Source: Caryophanales bacterium UBA7029
Lineage (GTDB): Bacteria > Bacillota_I > Bacilli_A > RFN20 > CAG-826
Assembly (NCBI GenBank): GCA_002494205.1
Contig: DLBE01000035.1
Coordinates: 1 to 13,734, forward strand
Reading direction: 5' to 3'
DNA length: 13,734 nucleotides
Part shown: one piece after another, positions 1 through 7,262 of the stretch
Layout: every line of letters starts with the position of its first letter
Position numbering within the stretch: the stretch's first letter is position 1
Made by a program: the position numbers and the translations under genes
The notes under the pieces: generated by a model
The model's database searches: none
Told to the model about the DNA's origin: nothing
What the model saw: the letters and a program-made list of their open reading frames with translations, nothing else

Positions 1-1080
1 ACTTGCATCTTTTACATGTGATAAATGGTGCGTAGGAATAGTTTTATCGCCTAATCTAATTTCATAAAATAGACCTGGTCTTAAGGCATGACTAACAAAG
101 GAATTATCAAGAGTATCGTTTAGCTTAAAGAAGTGACTTTCTTTACTTTTTCCTTTTCCGTCAACAGGTTTTAAAAGACACGTCGGGCGAAGTTTACTAC
201 TTTGTAGTAATCCAGGTTTTTTAATTAAAGCTATGTAATGGCCTTCCCCTTCAAAGCGAGATGGGAAAAGGTGGACACTTTCTTTATATTTTATTGATCT
301 AAACTCACCTTTAAATGAAGGAATATTTTCTAATTTTGCATCTGAATTTTCTAATAAATATTCAATAACCTCTTCATCTTCTTCAAAAGAATAAGAACAA
401 GTTGAATAAACTAAAGTCCCACCTTCTTTAAGCATTGAATAGGCCATTAAAATTAGTTCTTTTTGGATCGCGGCATTTTTTAGAACTTTTTCGTATGTCC
501 AATCTTTCTTCATTTCTTCTGATTTTCTAAACATTCCTGAACCTGAACATGGTGCATCAAGAATGATTTTGTCAAAAAATCCTTGAAAATCCTTATAAAA
601 CTTCTTGAAATCATAAGAAGTAACAACGGTGTTAGAAATTCCTAAACGTTCAATATTTGAAAGAAGAATATTTGCTCTAGATTTTGATAAATCATTAGCA
701 ATTATTAAACCCTCATTTTGCATTTTTAATGCAGTTTGAATAGTTTTTCCACCAGGTGCAGCGCATAAATCTAAAACTCTTTCGCCAGGTTTTGCATCCA
801 AAAAATGAGCGACTAGCATCGCTGATGGTTCTTGAATATAATATGCTCCTAAGTCATGGTAAATTTTCTTACCAAGTTCGTATTCATTTTTATCATATAG
901 ATAACCATTAGGAACAACAGGATGAGGTTTTAAATTTGGGAAAAGTGAAAGTAGTTTATTATCACTCATCTTAACATTGTTAAGATATATTGCCTTTTTC
1001 TCTTCGTTAGAAAAAGACGAGATTAGTGAATTAATTTCGTCTTCGCTTAAATATTTATTTAAATGAGTTTTAAAATCCAT
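1..1080 (-). CDS. rsmF: 16S rRNA m5C methyltransferase, RsmF/NSUN type (partial, C-terminus beyond window)
   Basis: This gene encodes a cytosolic SAM-dependent RNA cytosine-C5 methyltransferase of the NOL1/NOP2/Sun family. It is open at the left edge: 360 codons are visible and the frame is intact throughout. The SAM-binding motif LDLCAAPGGKT lies at about residues 103-113. The DAPC motif (Cys178) and the STC motif (Cys228) supply the two cysteines this family uses for product release and catalysis. Beyond residue 245 comes the start of the RsmF-type C-terminal region. Family members run to about 450 residues, so roughly 90-100 appear to be missing. The ATG at 1080 lies 2 bp after the stop of the upstream nuclease lipoprotein gene, so the two are probably co-transcribed. 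Only a weak GGA Shine-Dalgarno is seen. The family is certain; assignment to RsmF rather than another Sun-family rRNA methylase is likely from the C-terminal extension. Confidence 0.88.
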   Translation of the reverse strand, partial: MDFKTHLNKYLSEDEINSLISSFSNEEKKAIYLNNVKMSDNKLLSLFPNLKPHPVVPNGYLYDKNEYELGKKIYHDLGAYYIQEPSAMLVAHFLDAKPGERVLDLCAAPGGKTIQTALKMQNEGLIIANDLSKSRANILLSNIERLGISNTVVTSYDFKKFYKDFQGFFDKIILDAPCSGSGMFRKSEEMKKDWTYEKVLKNAAIQKELILMAYSMLKEGGTLVYSTCSYSFEEDEEVIEYLLENSDAKLENIPSFKGEFRSIKYKESVHLFPSRFEGEGHYIALIKKPGLLQSSKLRPTCLLKPVDGKGKSKESHFFKLNDTLDNSFVSHALRPGLFYEIRLGDKTIPTHHLSHVKDAS

Positions 1081-1082
1081 TA

Positions 1083-2321
1083 TTATCCAAATACTTTTTG
1101 AGCCCATTCAGGATGATCAATGTATGGGTTACGATTGTGTTGGAAAGATTGCACTAAACCATTACGATTGATTTCAAATTTATCAGGTGGATCTTGAGTG
1201 TTCCAAGCTAAAAGTGTGCTTAGATAACCCCATTTTCCTCCTGATTTATCAGTACCATTTGTTAAAGCAAGAGCTACATTGCCTGAATCAGCACTGCTAA
1301 TCATATAGCGGGTTGCCATATAAAAGAGGGCTCTTGCAACATCTCCTTTATCAGAGTCTCTAGGTTCAAAAACGCCATTTTCTAAATAATTATCAGTTCT
1401 ACGATTTTGAGTATAGTCAAATGAAGCATTAGAAGTTGTGTGATTTGTCACATTCGAGAAAGGGTTATTACCCCTGGTGTTATTACATTTCCAGTCACTT
1501 GCTCTTAGATGATGTAAATCAGAATATGCCTTGCAACCACTAGATTTACCGAAACCATTTGATTTTGCCCAAATATGTTCCTTATTCCAAACATAACCTG
1601 ATTGTGCACCATAAGATCCTTGCGAAGTGCTCCATTTTTTTGCCGTAGATTTACTTCCATTATAGTCTGCATAAAGAAGTTTCATATATGGGTCATAATT
1701 TTCAGGTTCATTTTCTGTAACTGGATCGAGATCATAATCGCGGTCAGTAACTTTCATTTGAACTTCTAAAGAACCATATGTGCATTGAGTATGATTTTTT
1801 ATAAGATTATAAAGTTGAGTTTTTAAAGTATTGCCAGTAGCGGTTGTTGATATATTTTTGTAATATTCTTTAACTTCTTCATTCTCGCTTGGATCTGGTG
1901 TTGGTGGGGTTGGTGGAGGGTCTTGATCATCAATCACGCTTACATCAACTTCATCATAAACTTCGTGATTTTCAGAACTTGTTAATCTTACTTTGAGATC
2001 TCCAACTCCGACACCATAAATTTTCCCATCTTGATAAACAATGGCGCAGTCCTCGTCAGAACTTTCATATTCAACTGACTGGTTTGCTTTTTCAGGTAAG
2101 ATTGTATATTCAATCTTGTAGTAGTCACCAACTTTAAGTTCAATTTCTTTATTTTCAATAACAATTGATTCAACATTAACCTTTTCTTCTTTTTTCTCAT
2201 CTTCTTCTTTTTGTTTTTGTTGTTCTTGGTTTTCTTTTCCTGGAAAAAGATTGCTAAAAAAGTCACATCCGGATAAAGATAAGGATGCAAGAAGGGCTAA
2301 TAAGAAATATCGCTTTTTCAT
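1083..2321 (-). CDS. surface lipoprotein with Ig-like (BIG2) domain and endonuclease I domain
   Basis: This is a predicted secreted, lipid-anchored DNase/RNase. From Met at 2321 the protein has a Lys-Arg start, a hydrophobic stretch and a lipobox LSGC with the anchoring Cys at residue 19. I chose this start over an in-frame ATG at 2342, which would add seven polar residues before the signal peptide. After a Glu/Lys/Gln-rich spacer comes a bacterial Ig-like (BIG2) domain at about residues 47-130, then a Pro-rich linker (DPPPTPPTPDP), then an endonuclease I (EndA/NucM, beta-beta-alpha metal) domain from about 150 to the end. Its motifs are visible: WNKEHIW, SDLHHLRASD, NNTRGNNPF and NRNPYIDHPE, with the catalytic His in EHIW. 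The enzyme would degrade extracellular nucleic acid, plausibly supplying nucleosides to the phosphorylase encoded next door. No Shine-Dalgarno precedes either start. Confidence 0.85.
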   Translation of the reverse strand: MKKRYFLLALLASLSLSGCDFFSNLFPGKENQEQQKQKEEDEKKEEKVNVESIVIENKEIELKVGDYYKIEYTILPEKANQSVEYESSDEDCAIVYQDGKIYGVGVGDLKVRLTSSENHEVYDEVDVSVIDDQDPPPTPPTPDPSENEEVKEYYKNISTTATGNTLKTQLYNLIKNHTQCTYGSLEVQMKVTDRDYDLDPVTENEPENYDPYMKLLYADYNGSKSTAKKWSTSQGSYGAQSGYVWNKEHIWAKSNGFGKSSGCKAYSDLHHLRASDWKCNNTRGNNPFSNVTNHTTSNASFDYTQNRRTDNYLENGVFEPRDSDKGDVARALFYMATRYMISSADSGNVALALTNGTDKSGGKWGYLSTLLAWNTQDPPDKFEINRNGLVQSFQHNRNPYIDHPEWAQKVFG

Positions 2322-2367
2322 ATCTCTACTATTGTAGAACATATAGAAATTATTTTCACTACAAGTA

Positions 2368-2373
2368 ATTATA
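2368..2373 (-). promoter_or_regulatory. candidate -10 box for the nuclease lipoprotein gene
   Basis: The minus strand carries a perfect TATAAT here, 46 nt before the preferred ATG. No convincing -35 is seen 17 bp upstream (ATTCTA). It is the best -10 in the 88-bp gap between the divergent genes. Confidence 0.4.
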
Positions 2374-2380
2374 TGTTTTC

Positions 2381-2396
2381 ATTCTATAAATAGAAT
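2381..2396. repeat. 16-bp inverted repeat in the nuclease/pdp divergent gap
   Basis: ATTCTAT-AA-ATAGAAT is a perfect 7-bp inverted repeat with a 2-nt centre. It sits between the candidate -10 boxes of the two divergent genes, where an operator could act on both. In AT-rich DNA such a palindrome can also arise by chance. Confidence 0.35.
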
Positions 2397-2401
2397 TGTT
2401 G

Positions 2402-2420
2402 TGATATAGTTAATATGAGG
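2402..2420 (+). promoter_or_regulatory. candidate extended -10 promoter and Shine-Dalgarno of the pdp operon
   Basis: TGATATAGT at 2402-2410 fits an extended -10 (TGnTATAAT) without a clear -35. ATGAGG at 2415-2420 is a plausible Shine-Dalgarno 10 nt before the ATG at 2431. The implied transcript leader is very short. Confidence 0.4.
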
Positions 2421-2430
2421 TTTTATTCAT

Positions 2431-3735
2431 ATGAGAATGGTTGATATTATTACTAAAAAAAGAGACGGCGGAGTTTTAACCAATGAAGAAATTGATTTCT
2501 TTATTGATGGTTATGTAGAAGGAAGAATTCCTGATTACCAAGTTTCCGCTTTACTTATGGCTATTGTGTTCAAAGGTATGACGAACAAAGAAATTGTTCA
2601 TCTTACAGACAGAATGGAACATAGTGGCGATGTCATGGATTTAAGTGATATTCCAGGCAAAAAAGTTGACAAACACTCTACAGGCGGTGTTGGAGATAAG
2701 ACTTCTTTAGCTCTTGGCCCTATGGTTGCTGCTTGTGGAGCAGTTGTTGCAAAAATGTCTGGTAGAGGTTTAGGCCATACAGGCGGAACGCTCGATAAAT
2801 TAGAATCAATTCCTGGACTTAATGTCTTTATGGAAGAGAAGAAATTTAAAGAAATTTTAAAATCAAATGGTGTTGCAATTGCTGGTCAAACAGGAACTTT
2901 AGTTCCTGCTGATAAAAAACTTTACGCATTACGTGATGTTACAGGAACTGTTGAATCAATTCCTTTAATTGCATCTAGTGTTATGTCTAAAAAACTTGCT
3001 TCAGGTAGTGATTGTATTTTACTTGATGTTAAGTTTGGTAATGGTGCATTTATGAAAACTAGAGAAGATGCCAAGAAGCTTGCAAAAATTATGTGTGCAA
3101 TTGGTAATTCTTTAAATAGAGATACTCGTGCAGTTTTAACTTCAATGGATCAACCTCTTGGTTTTGCCGTAGGCAATGCTTTAGAAGTTAAAGAAGCAAT
3201 TGATACATTGCATGGCCATGGTCCAAAAGATTTTCAAGATCTTTGTTATCAATCAGGAGCAATTATGCTTGAACAAGCCGGAATTGCTAAAGATGAAGAA
3301 GAAGGTCTTAAGATGCTCCATAAAGTTGTTGAAGATGGTTCAGCCTTTGAAAAATTTAGACAAATGGTTATCGCTCAAGGTGGTGATGTAAGTTATATCG
3401 ATCATCCAGAGAAATTCCCACTTTCTAAACACATTATTGAAGTTAAGGCTTCAAAACCTGGTTATGTCAAACACATTGTTGCCCTTGAAATCGGAGAAAG
3501 CGCTATGCGCTTAGGTGCTGGTAGAGAAACATTTGATGATGTTATTGATATGAGTGCAGGTATCGTTTTACGAAAGAAAGTTGGCGATAAAGTTGCTAAA
3601 GGCGATGTCTTATGTGTTGTTCATACAAACAAAGATGACTACGAGTCAATTTTAAAAGATATAGAAAATTCATTTACAATTGTTGATGGATTTGTTGATT
3701 ATCCTCCAACAGTTCACGATTACATTAAAGGTTAA
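2431..3735 (+). CDS. pdp: pyrimidine-nucleoside phosphorylase
   Basis: This cytosolic enzyme carries out the phosphorolysis of thymidine, uridine and deoxyuridine to the base and (deoxy)ribose-1-phosphate, in pyrimidine salvage. The product has 434 residues, the normal length for Bacillota Pdp. It starts MRMVDIITKKRDGG, as family members do, which supports the ATG at 2431. The phosphate-binding stretch KHSTGGVGDK lies at 81-90 and the family signature SGRGLGHTGGTLDKLE at 110-125. Substrate-site residues Arg168, Ser183 and Lys187 sit where E. coli thymidine phosphorylase has Arg171, Ser186 and Lys190. The C-terminal alpha/beta PYNP_C domain is complete. It is the first gene of a three-gene operon; its TAA overlaps the dtd ATG by one base (TAATG), which suggests translational coupling. 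Confidence 0.95.
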   Translation: MRMVDIITKKRDGGVLTNEEIDFFIDGYVEGRIPDYQVSALLMAIVFKGMTNKEIVHLTDRMEHSGDVMDLSDIPGKKVDKHSTGGVGDKTSLALGPMVAACGAVVAKMSGRGLGHTGGTLDKLESIPGLNVFMEEKKFKEILKSNGVAIAGQTGTLVPADKKLYALRDVTGTVESIPLIASSVMSKKLASGSDCILLDVKFGNGAFMKTREDAKKLAKIMCAIGNSLNRDTRAVLTSMDQPLGFAVGNALEVKEAIDTLHGHGPKDFQDLCYQSGAIMLEQAGIAKDEEEGLKMLHKVVEDGSAFEKFRQMVIAQGGDVSYIDHPEKFPLSKHIIEVKASKPGYVKHIVALEIGESAMRLGAGRETFDDVIDMSAGIVLRKKVGDKVAKGDVLCVVHTNKDDYESILKDIENSFTIVDGFVDYPPTVHDYIKG

Positions 3736-4187
3736 TGAGAATTGTCGTTCAAAATGTAAATCGTGCAAAATGCACAATTAATAACAAAATCGTGGGAGAA
3801 ATCTCCCGCGGTTTTTGTGTTTTTGTAGGTTTTACTCATAGCGATACAAAAGAAGTTGTAGATAAAATGGTTAATAAGTTAGTCTCTTTGAGACTATTTG
3901 ACGACGAAAATGGAAAAACCAATCTTTCATTAAGCGACGTTAATGGTTCAATTTTGTCTATTTCACAATTCACCTTATATGCATCAGTAAAAGATGGCAG
4001 ACGTCCAAGTTTTGTTGATGCAATGAGACCTGAAGAAGCTACAAAAATGTATGACTATTTTAATGAATGTTTAAGAAACACTGGTATTCATATTGAAACT
4101 GGTGTTTTTGGTGCAGACATGAAAATTTATTTAGAAAATAATGGTCCATTCACCACGATTATTGATTCAAAGGAACTTGGCTTATGA
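3735..4187 (+). CDS. dtd: D-aminoacyl-tRNA deacylase
   Basis: This is a 150-residue cytosolic proofreading enzyme that hydrolyses D-aminoacyl-tRNAs (and glycyl-tRNA-Ala in known members), so D-amino acids do not enter protein. The two DTD signatures are present: SQFTLYA, with the SQxT motif at 77-80, and NNGPFT at 135-140 with the cross-subunit Gly137-Pro138 motif. GRRPSF and ETGVFGADM are also conserved. The length is normal. The start codon overlaps the pdp stop by one base, and the stop overlaps the mnmA start in an ATGA arrangement, so all three genes are probably translated from one message. An AAAGG precedes the ATG at a short distance. Confidence 0.95.
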   Translation: MRIVVQNVNRAKCTINNKIVGEISRGFCVFVGFTHSDTKEVVDKMVNKLVSLRLFDDENGKTNLSLSDVNGSILSISQFTLYASVKDGRRPSFVDAMRPEEATKMYDYFNECLRNTGIHIETGVFGADMKIYLENNGPFTTIIDSKELGL

Positions 4188-5314
4188 AAGTAATGATTGG
4201 ATTAAGTGGTGGTGTTGATAGCGCAGTAGCGGCTTATTTGCTTAAAAAGCAAGGTTATGAAGTTGTCGCTGGTTTTATGCGTAACTGGGATGCTCTTGCT
4301 AATGGTGATTATTTAGGAAATCCGACCGTTAATAATGATCAATGTCCACAAGAAAAAGATTATGAAGATGCCAAAAAAGTGGCTGAAAAACTAGGCATCC
4401 CTCTTTTAAGAGAAGATTTTATTAAAGAATATTGGGATCATGTTTTTTCCTTTTTCATTTCTGAATATGAATGCGGAAGAACTCCAAATCCTGACATTTT
4501 ATGTAATAAATTTATTAAATTTGATGCTTTTTTAAAGTTTGCAAGAAAAAATGGATGCGAAATGATTGCGATGGGTCATTATGCAAAACGAATTGAAAAA
4601 GATGGTCATTATTACTTAATGAAATGTAAAGACACAAATAAAGACCAAACATATTTTTTGTCGCAAATAAATGAAGAGCAAATTAAATCTTGTTTATTCC
4701 CACTTGGAGACATTGATAAAAGTGAAGTAAGAAAGATTGCCCATGAGCTTGAGTTAGAGTCAGTTATGGATAAAAAAGATTCCACTGGAGTATGTTTTAT
4801 TGGTGAACGTAACTTTAGAGAATTCCTTAAAAATTACATTCCTGCTCAAAAAGGCAATATCTTAGATATTGACTCTGGTAAAAAGGTTGGAGAACATCGT
4901 GGAGTTTATTATTACACGATTGGCCAACATAAAGGTTTAGGAATCGGTGGAATTTCGGGAGAAACTGCAACCGGCTGGTTTATTGTTAAAAAAGATGCTA
5001 AAAAGAATATTCTTTATGTTACACGTGGAGACACTCAAAAGTATTTAATGTCCAATAAATGTATCGTTAGAAAATTAAATTTCATAAATGAACATGAAAA
5101 ATTCCCTCAAAAAGTGGGGGTTAAATTTAGATATCGTCAACCAGACCATCCAGCGACTATCACTAGAAACGGTGAAGAAATAATCTGTGAGTATGATTAT
5201 TACAAAGCTGTCACTCCTGGCCAAGAAGCTGTCTTCTATAATGGAGAAGGACTCATGATTGGCTCAGGAACAATTGATGAAGTTTATAGAGACAATCAAA
5301 GAATCGACATTTAA
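4184..5314 (+). CDS. mnmA: tRNA-specific 2-thiouridylase MnmA
   Basis: MnmA activates U34 of tRNA Lys, Glu and Gln by adenylation and transfers sulfur to give s2U34, needed for accurate decoding. The product has 376 residues, normal length. The PP-loop SGGVDS is at 8-13. The catalytic cysteine pair is present: Cys107 in NPDILCN and Cys204 in STGVCFIGERNF. The C-terminal half shows the usual central and beta-barrel regions (GQHKGLGIGG, KFRYRQPDHPA). The ATG lies within the dtd end (ATGA overlap), preceded by AAAGGA at 4169-4174, 9 nt away. A bidirectional terminator follows directly. No sulfur-donor cysteine desulfurase gene is in view. Confidence 0.96.
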   Translation: MKVMIGLSGGVDSAVAAYLLKKQGYEVVAGFMRNWDALANGDYLGNPTVNNDQCPQEKDYEDAKKVAEKLGIPLLREDFIKEYWDHVFSFFISEYECGRTPNPDILCNKFIKFDAFLKFARKNGCEMIAMGHYAKRIEKDGHYYLMKCKDTNKDQTYFLSQINEEQIKSCLFPLGDIDKSEVRKIAHELELESVMDKKDSTGVCFIGERNFREFLKNYIPAQKGNILDIDSGKKVGEHRGVYYYTIGQHKGLGIGGISGETATGWFIVKKDAKKNILYVTRGDTQKYLMSNKCIVRKLNFINEHEKFPQKVGVKFRYRQPDHPATITRNGEEIICEYDYYKAVTPGQEAVFYNGEGLMIGSGTIDEVYRDNQRIDI

Positions 5315-5340
5315 AAAAGGCCGAATGGCCTTTTATTTTT
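5315..5340. terminator. bidirectional intrinsic terminator between mnmA and the ABC ATPase gene
   Basis: AAAAGGCC-GAAT-GGCCTTTT forms an 8-bp stem with a 4-nt loop, followed by a T-rich run on the plus strand and preceded by an A-run that serves the minus strand. It touches the stop codons of both converging genes. Confidence 0.9.
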
Positions 5341-6340
5341 TGTTAAGTGAAGCAAGTTCGGCTTCATCAAACATTTCTAATAATTTTTCGACAGTTAATT
5401 TTTTCTTTTCTTCTCCACGTATATCGTGAATTATTTTTCCTTCGTAGAACATAATTAATCTATCGCCATAAGTAATTGCGTCACGCATATTATGAGTAAC
5501 CATAAGCGTAGTTAATTTGTTCTCGCGAACTATTTTTTCAGTTAAAGTTAAAACTTTCTTTGCAGTTTTTGGGTCTAATGCAGCAGTATGCTCATCAAGA
5601 AGAAGAATTTGCTTTGTTAAATCGTATTTACGAACTTTATTATCAAATTCGTTCCATAACTTTTCAGCACGTTCTTTTCTTTCTTTTTTAGTTAAAGATT
5701 TATCTTTAGAAAGCTCTTTGAGTTCTTTCTTATAGGTGTCTTTAGCTTCAACATAAACATTAGTCACTTCTTCTTTAGCTTTTTCCTTATCGCCCATAAA
5801 GAATTTAGAATAATCTTCAATTATTTGACGGTGTGAAGGTTCTGCTCTAAGAGTAGCCATTAACAAAGTTAATGCTTGTCTTTGACCACCTGAAAGAACT
5901 TCTGTTTTGGTAGTTAATCGAGTTTCTAAACCTAAATTGAGAGTTTTTAACATCTCAATATATTTTATTTTTTGTTCTTTATTAATGTACCAACCAAGAC
6001 CATTCGTGCCACCTTTTCTAGATGCAATAGCAAGGTTTTCAATTACTTGCATTGATCCAGCAGTACCTTTCATAGGATCTTGGAAAACACGAGCAAAATA
6101 CTTTGCTCTTTTGTTTTCGCTCATATTGGTGATGTCTACATCATTTAAATAAACTCCACCTTTATCAGGAGAAATTGAACCTGTTAAAACGTTTAAAGTA
6201 GTTGATTTTCCGCTTCCATTTCCGCCTATAATGGTGACAAATTCGCCATCATTAACGACAAATGAAACATCATCAAGAGCCTTCTTTTCATCAGCAGTGC
6301 CTGGATAGAAAACTTTAGTTACGTTTTTAAAAGATAACAT
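5333..6340 (-). CDS. ABC transporter ATP-binding protein, TrpZ-like, with a long insert before Walker B
   Basis: This is the cytosolic ATPase of the importer encoded by the next two genes. Motifs in order: Walker A GGNGSGKST (39-47), Q-loop VFQDP (Gln87), signature LSGGQ (149-153), Walker B ILLLDE (245-250), D-loop ALDP and switch His283. Relatives have about 255-260 residues; this one has 335. The excess lies at about residues 165-243, where the usual few-residue loop between the signature helix and Walker B is replaced by a Lys/Glu-rich, mainly helical stretch. The frame stays open and every catalytic motif is intact, so the protein should be functional. The ATG overlaps the permease stop by one base (TAATG), and a strong AAGGAGGT Shine-Dalgarno lies inside the permease end at 6346-6354. 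Substrate is inferred from the operon (tryptophan or other aromatic amino acid). Confidence 0.88.
   Translation of the reverse strand: MLSFKNVTKVFYPGTADEKKALDDVSFVVNDGEFVTIIGGNGSGKSTTLNVLTGSISPDKGGVYLNDVDITNMSENKRAKYFARVFQDPMKGTAGSMQVIENLAIASRKGGTNGLGWYINKEQKIKYIEMLKTLNLGLETRLTTKTEVLSGGQRQALTLLMATLRAEPSHRQIIEDYSKFFMGDKEKAKEEVTNVYVEAKDTYKKELKELSKDKSLTKKERKERAEKLWNEFDNKVRKYDLTKQILLLDEHTAALDPKTAKKVLTLTEKIVRENKLTTLMVTHNMRDAITYGDRLIMFYEGKIIHDIRGEEKKKLTVEKLLEMFDEAELASLNKK
5612..5848 (-). other. charged helical insert within the ABC ATPase (residues about 165-243)
   Basis: About 79 residues separate the helix after LSGGQ (ending MATL) from Walker B (ILLLDE). The stretch is rich in Lys and Glu, with runs such as GDKEKAKEEV and LTKKERKERAEKLW, and has almost no Pro or Gly after residue 184. 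That suggests two or more long helices or a coiled-coil hairpin. It keeps frame at both ends. Confidence 0.8.
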
Positions 6341-7251
6341 TATTCTACCTCCTTAGCACGTCTATGTTTTGAACGCATATTTTTAATATATACATCTTTA
6401 ATGTATGGAATTGCCAGGAACAAAGCAACAACAATGGCGGATAACATCTTTAACAATTCTGGTTCGTTTGTGAAATAAACGATTAATTGGAAAACAAAGA
6501 AGTAAATAATTCCGCCAACTAAAACGAATCCTTGAGTTATACCAAAATTCTTTGATAAACGGCCGAATAATGTAGTTCCAATAACGATTGCTGCTAAACC
6601 AATAACGATTGCGCCTCTGCCCATGTTAATATCGGCAGAACCTTGGAATTGAGCATATATTGCTCCCGCAAAAGCAACAATTCCGTTTGAAATCATTAAG
6701 GCAACAATTTTACGAACATTAATGTTAATTCCATTTGCTCTAGACATACTTTCATTCGCGCCTGTTGCACGAACAGATGAACCGAATTTGGTTCCAAAGA
6801 ACCAATATAAAACTAAAATAAGTCCAACTGCAATACCTATAACAATTGGTATTGTGGTGTAAACTCCAGAGCTTGCATTCATTGAAATTAATGAATCTCT
6901 ACTGCTTACTGGCATAGTTGCTTGGCCTAAAATTTTATAATTTATTGACCATAACATTAACTGGGTTAATATACCTGCTAAAATACCTGGAATTCCTAGA
7001 TAACAGTGAAGAATAGATGTTATTAAACCAGCTAAAGATCCGGCTAAAAATGCAATAAGGAAAGCAACTGGAACAGGAATGTGAGCGGCTGCAAGAATAG
7101 CAAATACACAACCGCCTGTTGCGAAAGAACCATCAACAGTAAGATCTGCAAAGTTCAAAATACGAAAGGTGATAAAAACACCAATCGCCATTATGCCCCA
7201 GATAATACCTTGGTCTAAAACTGATGGAAGTGTATTGAAAAAACCGCTCAT
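6340..7251 (-). CDS. ABC transporter permease, TrpY-like (LivH/RbsC-type)
   Basis: This is the integral membrane subunit of the importer, 303 residues with about eight hydrophobic segments, of the BPD_transp_2 type. The N-terminal RILNFADLTVDGSF (30-43) is characteristic of the permeases that partner PF04392-type binding proteins. The cytoplasmic coupling loop, GSSVRATGANESMSRANGI (158-176), resembles the loop that contacts the ATPase in LivH-like permeases. It lies between the binding-protein gene (11-nt gap) and the ATPase gene (one-base overlap). The ATG at 7251 is preceded only by a weak TAGG. The C-terminus is basic, as expected for a cytoplasmic tail. Confidence 0.88.
   Translation of the reverse strand: MSGFFNTLPSVLDQGIIWGIMAIGVFITFRILNFADLTVDGSFATGGCVFAILAAAHIPVPVAFLIAFLAGSLAGLITSILHCYLGIPGILAGILTQLMLWSINYKILGQATMPVSSRDSLISMNASSGVYTTIPIVIGIAVGLILVLYWFFGTKFGSSVRATGANESMSRANGININVRKIVALMISNGIVAFAGAIYAQFQGSADINMGRGAIVIGLAAIVIGTTLFGRLSKNFGITQGFVLVGGIIYFFVFQLIVYFTNEPELLKMLSAIVVALFLAIPYIKDVYIKNMRSKHRRAKEVE
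6346..6354 (-). promoter_or_regulatory. strong Shine-Dalgarno of the ABC ATPase gene
   Basis: AAGGAGGTA on the minus strand lies about 6 nt before the ATG at 6340, inside the last codons of the permease gene. It fixes the ATPase start despite the TAATG overlap. Confidence 0.8.
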
Positions 7252-7262
7252 TTTAAAACCTA

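Noticed and set aside
2322..2342. Upstream ATG adding seven residues to the nuclease lipoprotein
   Set aside because: The added residues precede a complete signal peptide starting MKKRYF, and no Shine-Dalgarno favours the upstream start.
5517..5735. Plus-strand open frame opposite the ABC ATPase insert
   Set aside because: It is antisense to a charged, low-complexity coding stretch, has no Shine-Dalgarno and no family features.
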